Shown one piece after another: positions 45,389-54,354 of a stretch of 64,000 nt of DNA. The translations under genes were made by a program, and so were the position numbers. The notes under the pieces are model-generated. The model was not told the DNA's origin and ran no database searches. It saw only the letters and a list, made by a program, of their open reading frames with translations. Source of the stretch: Streptomyces sp. NBC_01465 (lineage in GTDB: Bacteria > Actinomycetota > Actinomycetes > Streptomycetales > Streptomycetaceae); assembly GCF_036227325.1 (NCBI RefSeq), contig NZ_CP109467.1, forward strand, positions 1,116,001 through 1,180,000, written 5' to 3'. The number at the start of each line of letters is the position of its first letter. The stretch's first letter is position 1.

Positions 45389-46114
45389 CTAGGCGGACGC
45401 GCGCGCCCTGCGGTACAGAACCGCGCCCGCGAGGAGCAGTCCCGCACTGGCCGGGATCGCCAGCTCGAGCGAGCCCGCACCGGTGTGCGCGAGCTGCTGG
45501 GTGGGCTTCGGCATGGTGATGGTCTGCGTCACCGGGGTGTTGGGGTTCGCCGGAGTGACCGGGGCGTCCGGGGCCACCGGCGGGATCGCCCGGGTGATCG
45601 GCTTGGCCGGGTGGTGGGGCTGGCCCGGGTGATGCGGCTTGCCGGGGTGGTGGGGCTTGCCCGGGTGGTGCGGCTTGTCGCTGTCGGGCGGTGTGGCACC
45701 CGAGTCGTTCGAGCAGCTGTTGCCGTCCGTGGCGTTGCCGAGACCGCCGATCGTGACGCTGTCCCCGCAGGCGTTCACGGGGACTTCCACGGGCACCTGG
45801 ACCGTGTTTCCCGAGCCGACGCCGGGCGAGTCGGTGGTCTTGCCACCGGCCTTCGCTCCGCTGCCGCCCTGGGACTTGTTGGTGCAGCTGTTGCCGGATG
45901 CCGGGTTGAGCAGCCCGACGACATTCACGGTGTTGCCGCACGCGTTGACCGGGATGTGTACCGGGACCTGAATCGAATTCCCGGACAGCACGCCCGGTGA
46001 ATTCGAGGCGCTTCCGTTCGCCGACGAGTCGGCGTGCGCATAACCGCCGCTCATGGCGAGTACACCGCTCGCGGCCGCCATCGTGATCAGGCCTTTTTTC
46101 GTGACCTGGCGCAT
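45389..46114 (-). CDS. chpC: Long chaplin with two chaplin domains and sortase signal
   Basis: A 241-residue secreted, wall-anchored surface protein. Signal peptide 1-28 ends AHADSS. Two chaplin domains (about 36-78 and 92-135) each have the Cys pair and VPVHIPVNACGNTV-type amyloid-forming core. A spacer of KPHHPG/QPHHPG repeats follows. LAHTG near residue 211, a hydrophobic span and an Arg-rich tail make a sortase (LAxTG) anchor. It builds the hydrophobic layer on aerial hyphae. Same order as chpC-chpH in S. coelicolor. Confidence 0.95.
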   Translation of the reverse strand: MRQVTKKGLITMAAASGVLAMSGGYAHADSSANGSASNSPGVLSGNSIQVPVHIPVNACGNTVNVVGLLNPASGNSCTNKSQGGSGAKAGGKTTDSPGVGSGNTVQVPVEVPVNACGDSVTIGGLGNATDGNSCSNDSGATPPDSDKPHHPGKPHHPGKPHHPGQPHHPAKPITRAIPPVAPDAPVTPANPNTPVTQTITMPKPTQQLAHTGAGSLELAIPASAGLLLAGAVLYRRARASA

Positions 46115-46183
46115 AGGTGGTTCCCTGCCTTCTGCCTTCCGGAAAGCCCGCGTGCTTCGTTGCGCGCGAGCCGAAATGCCCTG

Positions 46184-46218
46184 CGGCCCCGGAGTGCATG
46201 GCGCGCACTCCGGGGCCG
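46184..46218 (-). terminator. Terminator after chpH
   Basis: CGGCCCCGGAGTGC (46184-46197) and GCACTCCGGGGCCG (46205-46218) form a perfect 14-bp stem with a seven-base loop, separating chpH from chpC. Confidence 0.8.
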
Positions 46219-46253
46219 CCGGGGCTCAGAGCCTCAGAGGCTCAGGCACAACG

Positions 46254-46487
46254 TCACTTGTTGATGCAGGTGTTGCCGAAGGTGGGGTTCAGCAGCCCGA
46301 TCACGGAGACCGTGTTGCCGCACGCGTTCACCGGGATGTGGACGGGCACCTGGATGACGTTGCCCGAGACAACGCCGGGGGAGTGCACAGCGGCACCCTG
46401 CGCGCCCGAGTCGGCGACGGCCATACCCGCACCAGCGAGTACGAGACCACCAGTGGCAGCCGCAGCAGCGACGATCTTCTTGATCAT
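46254..46487 (-). CDS. chpH: Short chaplin
   Basis: A 77-residue secreted amyloid-forming surfactant protein. Signal peptide MIKKIVAAAAATGGLVLAGA ends near VADSG. A single chaplin domain of about 40 residues follows, with N-A-C-G-N and N-T-C cysteines. A strong AAGGAGG lies five bases before the ATG. A BldN-type promoter sequence is found upstream (46538-46565). Secreted ChpH lowers water surface tension for aerial growth (family knowledge). Confidence 0.95.
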   Translation of the reverse strand: MIKKIVAAAAATGGLVLAGAGMAVADSGAQGAAVHSPGVVSGNVIQVPVHIPVNACGNTVSVIGLLNPTFGNTCINK

Positions 46488-46537
46488 TTGTTCCTCCTTG
46501 TAGGCAAATGCAGTCCCAGCCGCGGACTGCACCACCT

Positions 46538-46565
46538 GTAACGAGGCGGAACCCAGAGGGCTACG
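46538..46565 (-). promoter_or_regulatory. Probable BldN (ECF sigma) promoter of chpH
   Basis: Read on the minus strand: CGTAGC (46565-46560), exactly 16 bases, then CGTTAC (46543-46538). The BldN consensus, from memory, is CGTAAC-N16-CGTTGA. The predicted start of transcription is about 40-45 bases upstream of the chpH ATG. Confidence 0.65.
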
Positions 46566-46631
46566 AGCCTACGATTCCTTTCACTCTTTTCAGTCAATTA
46601 GCACGGGCAGCCGATTAGTTGGAGTGTCGTT

Positions 46632-47957
46632 TCAGCACTTGTCCAAGAATCGGTCCAGCACACGGACGCCGAACTTCAGCCCCTCGACGGGCACCCGCTC
46701 GTCGACCCCGTGGAACATCCCGGCGAAGTCCAGCTCCGGCGGCAGCTTGAGCGGCGCGAAGCCGAAGCAGCGGATTCCCAGGTCGTCGAAGGACTTGGCG
46801 TCGGTGCCGCCGGAGAGCATGTACGGCACGGCGCGCGCGATCGGGTCCTCCGCCTTCAGCGCCACCTGCATGGCGTCCACGAGGTCCCCGTCGAAGCTGG
46901 TTTCGAGGGCCTTGTCGCCGTGCACGTCCTCGCGCTTGACCCGCGGGCCGAGGATCTTGTCGAGGTCGGTGAGGAACTCCTCCTCGTACCCCGGCAGGAA
47001 GCGCCCGTCGACATGGGCGGTGGCCTGGCCGGGGATGACGTTGACCTTGTACCCGGCGCCGAGCATGGTCGGCGCGGCCGAGTTCTTCAGCGTCGCGCCG
47101 ATCATCTTGGCGATCCCGCCGAGCTTGGCGAGGGTGGCCTCCATGTCCTCCGGGTCGAGCGGGGTGCCGAGCGCGTCGGAGAGCTCGTCGAGGAAGGACC
47201 GTACGGTCTTGGTCACCCGCACCGGCCACTTGTGGTTGCCGAGCCGCCCGACGGCCTCGCACAGCTCCGTGATGGCGTTGTCGTTGTTGGTCATCGACCC
47301 GTGCCCGGCGGTGCCGTCCACGGTCAGCCGCATCCAGTGCATGCCCTTCTGGGCCGTCTCGACGAGGTACAGGCGCAGGTTCTCGTTGACGGTGAAGGAG
47401 AAACCGCCCACCTCGCCGATGGCCTCGGTCACGCCCTCGAAGAGGTCCGGGTGCTTGTCGACGAGGTGCCGTGCCCCGTACGTGCCGCCGGCCTCCTCGT
47501 CGGCGAGGAAGGCCAGCACGATGTCGCGCGGGGGCTTGCGCCCGCTGCGCAGTCGGTCGCGTACGACCGCGAGGGTCATCGCGTCCATGTCCTTCATGTC
47601 GACCGCGCCACGGCCCCAGACACAGCCGTCCGCGATCTCCCCGGCGAAGGGGTGGTGCGTCCAGTCCTGGGCGTTGGCCGGTACGACGTCGGTGTGCCCG
47701 TGGATGAGCAGCGCGGGCCGCGACGGGTCCTCGCCCTCGATCCTGGCCACGGTCGAGGCCCGCCCGGGGTGGGACTCGAAGATCTGCGGCTCCAGGCCGA
47801 CCTCGGCCAGCTTCTCCGCCACGTACTCGGCGGCGGCCCGCTCGCCCGGCCCCGAGTGGTCCCCGTAGTTGCTGGTGTCGATCCGGATCAGATCGCGGCA
47901 GAGGTCGGTGACCTCGTCCTCACCGGAGACGTTTCGGCTCGTGCTCGACTCGCTCAC
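46632..47957 (-). CDS. M20-family metallopeptidase (ArgE/DapE-like dipeptidase)
   Basis: A 441-residue cytoplasmic zinc peptidase or deacylase. Metal motifs: HGHTDVVPA (His/Asp), GAVDMKDMDA, LADEEAGG (catalytic Glu), and a C-terminal His in FAGMFHGVDERVPVEGL. GTG 47957 follows GAGAGGAAAC. Lies upstream of chpH on the same strand, but chpH has its own promoter. Exact substrate unknown. Confidence 0.92.
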   Translation of the reverse strand: MSESSTSRNVSGEDEVTDLCRDLIRIDTSNYGDHSGPGERAAAEYVAEKLAEVGLEPQIFESHPGRASTVARIEGEDPSRPALLIHGHTDVVPANAQDWTHHPFAGEIADGCVWGRGAVDMKDMDAMTLAVVRDRLRSGRKPPRDIVLAFLADEEAGGTYGARHLVDKHPDLFEGVTEAIGEVGGFSFTVNENLRLYLVETAQKGMHWMRLTVDGTAGHGSMTNNDNAITELCEAVGRLGNHKWPVRVTKTVRSFLDELSDALGTPLDPEDMEATLAKLGGIAKMIGATLKNSAAPTMLGAGYKVNVIPGQATAHVDGRFLPGYEEEFLTDLDKILGPRVKREDVHGDKALETSFDGDLVDAMQVALKAEDPIARAVPYMLSGGTDAKSFDDLGIRCFGFAPLKLPPELDFAGMFHGVDERVPVEGLKFGVRVLDRFLDKC

Positions 47958-48148
47958 GCTGTTTCCTCTCACCGTCGGTGCTGGTGGTCCACCTCCCCCA
48001 TCCTTGCGCGCCCACCCCCCGGCCCCCAAGAGCGGTACCCCTCCGACATACGGCGTTCACGCAGGCCAGAGGGGTGATCGAGCACCCTCGGATGTTTGCT
48101 ATTGTTTTCCACGTCGGACCGGCCGCAAGGCCGCAAGACAGACACCTT

Positions 48149-48233
48149 GTCCGGGTGGCGGAATGGCAGACGCGCTAGCTTGAGGTGCTAGTGCCCTTTA
48201 TCGGGCGTGGGGGTTCAAGTCCCCCCTCGGACA
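48149..48233 (+). tRNA. tRNA-Leu (anticodon GAG)
   Basis: An 85-base class II tRNA. Acceptor arms GTCCGGG (48149-48155) and CTCGGAC (48226-48232) pair with one wobble. Anticodon stem CTAGC/GCTAG encloses loop TTGAGGT with GAG at 48182-48184. A long variable arm (GTGCCCTTTATCGGGCGT region) and T-loop GTTCAAGT are present. CCA is not encoded. Confidence 0.96.
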
Positions 48234-48261
48234 CCGACTGGTAGCCCACAGGCTGCCGCAG

Positions 48262-48297
48262 AGTGCTGGTTGAGATCTATCTCAACCAGCACTTTTT
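48262..48297 (+). terminator. Intrinsic terminator after tRNA-Leu
   Basis: AGTGCTGGTTGAGAT (48262-48276) pairs perfectly with ATCTCAACCAGCACT (48279-48293) and is followed by TTTTTGTT. Serves the tRNA on the plus strand. Confidence 0.85.
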
Positions 48298-48307
48298 GTT
48301 GTCCGCC

Positions 48308-49273
48308 CTAGTGGGACGGGCTCCCGTCGGGAGTCGGCGGTGGCGTGCCGCGGGTGCGGGTGCGGAGCAGGTGATCGAGGGCATCGCCGAGGGCCGCGTC
48401 CAGTGCGCCCGTGCGGTCGATGCCGAGCCGGGTGGCCAGGTCGGTGCTGTGGAGGCGGGCGGCCGCCTCGATGAGCTGGGCGTAGGTCTCGGTGGCGGTG
48501 CCCATGCGGTACCGGGCGGCCAGCGCGAGGACTGCGGCCAGCGGCGCGGCGGGCCACCACCATGCGGTCAGCGGGGCGTACAGCACGGCCCAGCCTGCCA
48601 GGGTGGTGGCTCGGCTCAGGGCCTGTTCGGCGGCGGCGATCTCGGCGCGGGTGATCTCGGGCAGTACGAGCCACAGGTAGGGCCACACCAGGGGCAGGTC
48701 CATGCGGTGGTCGCGCTCCAGGCGAATGGTGACGGCGTGGACCCGGTCGCCGCACCAGGTGGGCCGGTCCGGTTCCTCGGTCGCGATCCGCCGCATCACA
48801 TGGTGCGCTGCCCGGCGCGGAGCGGAGTCGGCGCGGCGTCCCGTGACGGCCAATGTGTGAGCGTCTGCGTCGAGTTGCCGCTGATAGTCGTGCAGAGCGG
48901 CAACCCAGCGTGTGTGCCGGCGCGCGGTGCCGGCGCGGGCGCACGACCGCAGCGGGCGGGGCCAGGTCCGCCAGTCGGCGGCCAGCGCGATGCGCTGGAT
49001 CAGGGTTCCCAGGCTCTGCGCGCACAGGCCGGCGGCCGCAGCCGCGGCGAGGACCGCGCCGAGCAGTACGACCTGGCTGCCGACGGTGTTCACTTCAGGA
49101 GCCTGCGCCCAGTGAGTGATGTGTCCGGTGAGGCGATGGATGTCGAGGGCGCGGGGCTGGCCGAGGGTGTGGGCTGCGGTGGCGACGGCCAGGAAGAGCA
49201 CCCCGGGCAGGACCAGGAGGGTCAGCCATCGCTCGGCGAGCTTCTGCCCCAGGGCTCCCAGGAACCCGCCCAC
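48308..49273 (-). CDS. Membrane protein of unknown function in the TPR-CHAT locus
   Basis: A 321-residue protein with hydrophobic segments near residues 16-38 (WLTLLVLPGVLFLAVATAA), 65-90 and a longer one at 225-260 (about two spans). Between them is a soluble domain with an Arg/His-rich stretch and TEEPDRPTWCGDRVHAVTIRLERD. Many Streptomyces homologues exist as hypotheticals. GTG 49273 lies two bases after the upstream gene's stop, so the two are probably coupled; a longer start overlapping that gene is possible. Divergent from the CHAT gene with its neighbour. Role unknown; membrane anchoring of an effector response is a guess. Confidence 0.7.
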   Translation of the reverse strand: MGGFLGALGQKLAERWLTLLVLPGVLFLAVATAAHTLGQPRALDIHRLTGHITHWAQAPEVNTVGSQVVLLGAVLAAAAAAGLCAQSLGTLIQRIALAADWRTWPRPLRSCARAGTARRHTRWVAALHDYQRQLDADAHTLAVTGRRADSAPRRAAHHVMRRIATEEPDRPTWCGDRVHAVTIRLERDHRMDLPLVWPYLWLVLPEITRAEIAAAEQALSRATTLAGWAVLYAPLTAWWWPAAPLAAVLALAARYRMGTATETYAQLIEAAARLHSTDLATRLGIDRTGALDAALGDALDHLLRTRTRGTPPPTPDGSPSH

Positions 49274-49275
49274 CG

Positions 49276-49668
49276 CTAGAGACGCTCTCTGCGCAGAGGC
49301 CGGTCGCTGATCCGGCAGTGGGGCGTGTCCGGGCCGTCGGGCCAGCTGTGGCGCGCACACCGGCTCGTGGGGCACAGCGTCACCCACTTGTCGGGCAGCA
49401 GGGTGTCGAATCCGCTCACGCCGATGCCTCGCGCGTGTCCGTGCAGGCCCGCGGCGTCGCCCGCGGCCAGCAGGGCCTCGTGCAGCAACTCCAGCGGTCC
49501 GGCGGGATCCTCACCGTGGCGCAGGGCTGCCAGGACACGGTCGAGAGCTGCCGAGCCTTGGGCGCCGTATGTCTCCAGCGTGGTGCGGATGTTGTCCAAC
49601 TGGTCGCATATCAGTGCCACTTCCTCGCGTACACGCGCTCCCGTACCGCCGTCGCGCAACCCGTCCAC
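49276..49668 (-). CDS. Small Cys-rich protein of the TPR-CHAT locus
   Basis: A 130-residue protein. Residues 1-80 are helical (VREEVALICDQLDNIRTTLETYG). Residues 94-126 hold WVTLCPTSRCARHSW and DTPHCRISDRPLR. Cys99, Cys104, His117 and Cys118 could bind zinc. The helical-plus-zinc-ribbon layout is common among small partners of actinobacterial CHAT and STAND conflict proteins (recollection). GTG 49668 follows AGGGAAGG. The start lies 104 bases from the divergent TPR-CHAT gene. Confidence 0.75.
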   Translation of the reverse strand: MDGLRDGGTGARVREEVALICDQLDNIRTTLETYGAQGSAALDRVLAALRHGEDPAGPLELLHEALLAAGDAAGLHGHARGIGVSGFDTLLPDKWVTLCPTSRCARHSWPDGPDTPHCRISDRPLRRERL

Positions 49669-49730
49669 CCCGTACCTTCCCTGGCTCCGGCTGTCCTGAT
49701 CCGGTCGCAGATTCTTCTCAACTCGATTTC

Positions 49731-49758
49731 ACTGTCTCATGATTGACGACTCGACAGT
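49731..49758. promoter_or_regulatory. Inverted repeat between the divergent CHAT-locus promoters
   Basis: ACTGTC (49731-49736) and GACAGT (49753-49758), 16 bases apart, in the short intergenic region. Weak candidate operator. Confidence 0.3.
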
Positions 49759-49772
49759 CAGGGGTAATTGCA

Positions 49773-52700
49773 TTGCACACGCGTGAGGAACAGCTCGATG
49801 CCGTCCGGGCAAGAGTGGACCGTGTGGCTGCCACGGGTGACTCGTCCGCCGTCCTCGAGCCCGCCGCGCTCGCCGAGGCGGACGCACTGGCACGGTGCAT
49901 CGCCGACGACAAGCGCGACCTGGAAGCCCGGCACGCCTTGGGCTGGTTGTACTTCCGCCGGGCCGAGGCGTTCTCCGTGGCAGAGGCCGAACAGGACCGG
50001 CAGGCCAGCCTGGAGTTCCTCACGCCGTGTTTCCAGATGGGGAGGCAGGACCTTCCCGATCCGTTGTTCCCTCAACTTGCCGAGCGCTCGGTCCCCCTGG
50101 CCAAAGCGTTGCTCCGGCGCACGACGCAGGAACCCGCGGGGCCCCAAAAGCTGTCGGCGGTCACCGCGGCACTGTGGCGGCGTGTGATGCGCCACGTCCC
50201 CGAGACACACCCCAACCACACCGCTTGGCTGCACGAATTCGTGACGGCGCTGCGTCTGAGGTACGCCCGCGCCGGGGACCTCCGTATCCTGGACGAAGCC
50301 ATCGAGGTCACGCGTGCCGTCGTCCGTGCGACTTCCCGGAGTCCTGCCGAACACGCCGGCACACTGTCCAACCTCGGCAACCTCCTGCGGATGCGGAGCG
50401 CGCACACCCAGGAGACCGCCGATCTGGACGAGGCCGTCGAGATCCACCGTGCCGCCGTCAGCGCCGCGCCGGTTCTCCACCCCGTCCGCTCCGGCGCGCT
50501 CTCCAACCTCGCCATCACCCTGTCGGCACGCTTCGCCCGCACCGGCGCCCGGGAGGATCTGGACAGCTCTCTCGAAGCAAGCCGGGTTGCCGTCCAGATC
50601 AGTCCCGTGGACCTCCCCGACCACGGCGACCACCTCACCAACCTCGGTGCCGCCCTGCGGGAATGGCTGGGCAGGTCTGAGAATCCGGCGGGTGCCGACA
50701 GGGCGCTGGAGACCCTCCGGACCGCCGTCCTGGCGCTGCCGCAGGAACACATCTCCCGAGCCCGGTGCATCGTCGACTTCAGCCGCGTGCTGGAGAGGAA
50801 ATTCGAGCAGACGCGGGACCTGCGGGACATGGACGAGGCTGTCGAGTTCGCCCGTGCCGCCGTCCGGGCAGTCCCACCGGACCACCCCAACCACGCCGCC
50901 TGCCTGACCGAACTCGGCACCCTCTTCCATGCCCGGTTCGGCCTCTCGAAGGAACCGGACGACCTGAGCAGAGCGGTCGAGGCGTATCGGGCCGCGGTCC
51001 GGGCCGTCCCTGACGGGCACACCGCTCTTGCCTCGTGCCTGCACAACCTCGGCGTCGTTCTCCGAGCCCGGTACGTGCACACGGGAGAGCAGTCCGACCT
51101 CGAGGAGGCCATCGAGGTGCGCCGCGCGGCGCTGCGGGGCGCCCCCGATGACCATCCGAACCGTGGCATCTTCCTGTCCGGTCTCGCCGAAGACCTCGGC
51201 GAACGGTTCGCCCGTACGCGGAGTTCACGGGACGCGGACCAGGCAATCGACGCCGCCCGGGGCGCTGTTGACGTCACGCCCGGGGACCACTCGAACCACG
51301 CTGCCCGCATGTACGACCTGGGTGAACTGCTCATGAGCCGGTTCGATCTGGGGCGGGACCCCACCGACCTGAATGAGGCGGTCGTGGCGTACCGCGCCGC
51401 TGCCGGGGCCTCCCCGACGACCGACCCCAACTATGCGGGCCGCCTGTCCAACCTGAGCACCTCGCTGCGCAGGAGGTTCGAGTCCACGGGGGACCCCGCG
51501 GAACTGGCGGAGGCCATCGAGACAGGTCGCGCCGCCGTGCGCGCCGCCCCGCCGGGTCACCCCAACCACGCCGTCACGTTGACAAACCTGGGCACCTCGC
51601 TGCGTGTGAGGTTCGAGTTCACGCGGGACCCCGCGGAGCTGACGGAGGCCATCGAGACGGGTCGTTCCGCCGTGCGCGCCGCCCCGCCGGGTGACCAGAA
51701 CCACGTCGGCTGCCTGGCCAACCTCGCCGACTCGCTACGGGCACGATGCGAACTCACCGGGACCCTGAGCGATCTGAACACGGCTGTCGAGGCGAGCCGC
51801 TCGGCCGTCCGCGCCAGCCCGCCGGGCCACCCCAACCTCGCTCACTGCCTGTCCACTCTCGGGATCGTCCTGCAGAGACGGGCCGAGCGCACCGGAGTAC
51901 TGGGCGACCTCGACGAGGCCGTCGAGGTGAGCCGCGCGGCCGTCCACGACAGTCCGCCGGGCCACACCCATCACGTCTCGTGCCTGACCAACTTCGCCAT
52001 TGCCGTGCAGGAGCGCTTCGAGCGCACCGGGGAGCTCCGCGACCTGGACGAGGCCGTCGCAGCGCAACGCGCCGCCGTCGACGCCACCCGCTCGGATGAT
52101 GGCGAACACGCCACACGGCTGTCCAACCTCTCCATCGCCCTGCGGGAGCGGTACGTCCGTACCGGCAGTCTGCAGAACCTGGACGAGGCCGTCGAGACGG
52201 GGCGTACCTCTGTCCGCGCCGCCTCACCTGGGCACCGCCGCGCGATGTGCCTGTCCAACTGTGGCAACGCGCTGCGCGTTCGGTTCGAGCACGCCAGGGA
52301 ACTCGAGGACATTGACGAGGCCATCGCGATGGGCCGTGAGGCGGTCCGGGCCGAGGGGGACCGGGACCACACCAAGTTTCTGGTCAACCTGGGTGCGTAT
52401 CTGCGCCTCCGGTTCACGCACACCCGGGATCGGGCGGACCTGGACGAGGCCGTGCGGTTGGCCCACGCTGCGGTGGCCGCCCTTCCCGAGGACCATCCCG
52501 ACCACGCCCAGTGGCTGTTCAACCTCGGTCTCGCGCTGCGCGAGCAGTTCGAGAACACTGGGCGGTCCGCCGACCGTGAGGCGGCGACCGCCGTGTGGGA
52601 GCGGGTGGCGACTACGGGAACGGCAGCGCCACGGAATCGGATACGTGCGGCGCAGCTCGCGGCGGATCTGATCGCGTCCGTCGAGCCCGGCCGGGCGGCC

Positions 52701-54305
52701 GGGCTCGCAGAGACAGCTGTCCTTCTCCTCCCGGAGGTGGCACCGCGCCGACTGCGCCGGGGCGATCAGCAGCACGCGATCAGCAGCAACACGTTCGGCC
52801 TCGCCGCCGAAGCGACGGCCTTGGCCCTGGCCGACCCCGACGGCACCGAACGCGAGCGGGCCGAACGGGCACTGCGCCTGGCCGAGGCCGGACGCGCCGT
52901 CCTGCTGTCCCAAGCCCTGGACACCCGCAGCGACTTGACCGACCTACGGGGGAGACACCCGGAGGCGGCCGCCCGGTTCACCGAGCTCCGTGCGGCACTC
53001 GACCAGGACTTCGGAGCGGCTGGCGCGGATGCCGGAAACGGCCATGCCGGGGGTGCGGGCAACGAACGCCACCGTCTGGCAACGGAGTTGGAGGAGGTCT
53101 TGCGCACCATCCGGGCAAACGAGGGGTTCGGTTCGTTCGGTCTGCCGCCGTCCCTCGCCGACCTGCGGGCCGAGGCCGCACAGGGCCCCGTGGTGGTGTT
53201 CAACGTCAGCCGCCACCGGAGCGACGCGCTCCTGCTCACCCGCGACGGCATCCGCTCGCTCCCGCTGCCCGGGCTCACCCCAGGCACGGTCCTCGGTCGG
53301 GTCAGAGGCTTCTACCGGGCGCTCGACGAGGCAACCGCGCCCGGCAGTGACCGGGTCGCCGCACAACTGGCACTCCGTCAGACCCTCGAATGGCTGTGGG
53401 AGGCCGCCGCGGAACCGGTGCTTTCGGCCTTGGGAGACGTCCTTCCCCCGCCCCGGCCAGGAGCACCACTGCCTCGCGTGTGGTGGGCGCAGGGCGGACT
53501 GCTCGGGTTACTGCCCCTGCATGCCGCCGGATTCCACGCCGACGCGGACGAAGGCCCTCGATCCCGCACGGTCATGGACCGTGTGATCTCTTCGTACGTA
53601 CCGACCGTCCGCGCCCTGCACCATGCGCGAAGCCGCCGCTCGGGCCCCGTGGACCACGCCACGTCCCTGATCGTCGCCATGGAGACCACCCCGGGCCAAG
53701 GCTCCCTGCCGCACGTCCCCGCGGAGGTCCGACTGGTCCGGAGGCACCTCCCCGGCGCGATCGAACTCACCGGGCCCGCCCCTGCCCCTGGGGGCTCCGC
53801 CACGCCGCCCAGCCCCGCCCCTGCGACCACAGCCGGCGTCTTGTCCCGGCTCCCCCGGTGCGCGGTCGCCCACTTCGCCTGTCACGGCGTCAGCGACCGG
53901 ACCGACCCCTCCCGCAGCCGGCTGCTCCTGCACGACCACGCCACCACACCGTTGAGCGTTCAGGCGCTCACCCAACTCACGCTTGATCAGGCGCAGTTGG
54001 CGTATCTCTCTGCCTGCAGTACCGCAGACCCCGGAGACTCCAACCTGCTCGACGAGTCCATCCACCTCACCAGCGCTTTCCAACTCGCCGGCTTCCCGCA
54101 CGTCGTCGGCAGCCTGTGGTCGGTCGACGACCGTCTGGCAGTCGAGATTGCCGAGTCCTTCTATGCCCACCTGACCACCGGCCCACCCGGAACGCTCGAC
54201 CCCTCGCAGTCCGCCGCTGCCCTCCATCACACCATCCGCTCCGTACGCAACCGCTACCCGGCCACCCCGTCCCTCTGGGCGGGCTATCTCCACGCGGGTG
54301 CGTAG
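49773..54305 (+). CDS. Giant TPR-CHAT caspase-like protease
   Basis: About 1510 residues. An N-terminal helical region (1-150) is followed by about 18 tandem 45-residue TPR-like units (about 150-950; unit core NLGxxLRxRFExTGxxxDLDEAVE). The C-terminal CHAT peptidase domain (about 1130-1510) has catalytic His1371 in HFACHG and Cys1415 in YLSACST, both intact, and AFQLAGFPHVVGSLWSVDD. TTG 49773 was chosen because AGGGG lies eight bases upstream; TTG 49743 has no ribosome site. CHAT proteases act as regulated death or maturation proteases in conflict systems. The small Cys-rich and membrane genes are likely partners. Confidence 0.88.
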   Translation: MHTREEQLDAVRARVDRVAATGDSSAVLEPAALAEADALARCIADDKRDLEARHALGWLYFRRAEAFSVAEAEQDRQASLEFLTPCFQMGRQDLPDPLFPQLAERSVPLAKALLRRTTQEPAGPQKLSAVTAALWRRVMRHVPETHPNHTAWLHEFVTALRLRYARAGDLRILDEAIEVTRAVVRATSRSPAEHAGTLSNLGNLLRMRSAHTQETADLDEAVEIHRAAVSAAPVLHPVRSGALSNLAITLSARFARTGAREDLDSSLEASRVAVQISPVDLPDHGDHLTNLGAALREWLGRSENPAGADRALETLRTAVLALPQEHISRARCIVDFSRVLERKFEQTRDLRDMDEAVEFARAAVRAVPPDHPNHAACLTELGTLFHARFGLSKEPDDLSRAVEAYRAAVRAVPDGHTALASCLHNLGVVLRARYVHTGEQSDLEEAIEVRRAALRGAPDDHPNRGIFLSGLAEDLGERFARTRSSRDADQAIDAARGAVDVTPGDHSNHAARMYDLGELLMSRFDLGRDPTDLNEAVVAYRAAAGASPTTDPNYAGRLSNLSTSLRRRFESTGDPAELAEAIETGRAAVRAAPPGHPNHAVTLTNLGTSLRVRFEFTRDPAELTEAIETGRSAVRAAPPGDQNHVGCLANLADSLRARCELTGTLSDLNTAVEASRSAVRASPPGHPNLAHCLSTLGIVLQRRAERTGVLGDLDEAVEVSRAAVHDSPPGHTHHVSCLTNFAIAVQERFERTGELRDLDEAVAAQRAAVDATRSDDGEHATRLSNLSIALRERYVRTGSLQNLDEAVETGRTSVRAASPGHRRAMCLSNCGNALRVRFEHARELEDIDEAIAMGREAVRAEGDRDHTKFLVNLGAYLRLRFTHTRDRADLDEAVRLAHAAVAALPEDHPDHAQWLFNLGLALREQFENTGRSADREAATAVWERVATTGTAAPRNRIRAAQLAADLIASVEPGRAAGLAETAVLLLPEVAPRRLRRGDQQHAISSNTFGLAAEATALALADPDGTERERAERALRLAEAGRAVLLSQALDTRSDLTDLRGRHPEAAARFTELRAALDQDFGAAGADAGNGHAGGAGNERHRLATELEEVLRTIRANEGFGSFGLPPSLADLRAEAAQGPVVVFNVSRHRSDALLLTRDGIRSLPLPGLTPGTVLGRVRGFYRALDEATAPGSDRVAAQLALRQTLEWLWEAAAEPVLSALGDVLPPPRPGAPLPRVWWAQGGLLGLLPLHAAGFHADADEGPRSRTVMDRVISSYVPTVRALHHARSRRSGPVDHATSLIVAMETTPGQGSLPHVPAEVRLVRRHLPGAIELTGPAPAPGGSATPPSPAPATTAGVLSRLPRCAVAHFACHGVSDRTDPSRSRLLLHDHATTPLSVQALTQLTLDQAQLAYLSACSTADPGDSNLLDESIHLTSAFQLAGFPHVVGSLWSVDDRLAVEIAESFYAHLTTGPPGTLDPSQSAAALHHTIRSVRNRYPATPSLWAGYLHAGA
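50223..52617 (+). repeat. Tandem ~135-bp repeats encoding the TPR array
   Basis: About 18 copies of a 45-codon unit. Neighbouring units near 51498-51700 are the most alike (GCGGAactggcGGAGGCCATCGAGAC-type stretches recur), which suggests recent duplication and a potential for copy-number change by recombination. Confidence 0.85.
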
Positions 54306-54310
54306 AAGAA

Positions 54311-54337
54311 CGGCCCGGCGGGGTACTGTCCGGGCCG
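54311..54337. terminator. Hairpin after the TPR-CHAT gene
   Basis: CGGCCCGG (54311-54318) pairs with CCGGGCCG (54330-54337), between convergent genes. Confidence 0.6.
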
Positions 54338-54354
54338 CAGGCGCAGTCCGTCGA

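Noticed and set aside
50223..52617. Regular repeats resembling a CRISPR-like array
   Set aside because: The unit is 135 bp, in frame and codes for TPR helices. There are no short identical repeats with unique spacers.
48149..54305. Integrative element at tRNA-Leu
   Set aside because: No integrase gene and no second copy of the tRNA 3' end was seen in the window, so integration at this tRNA is not supported.
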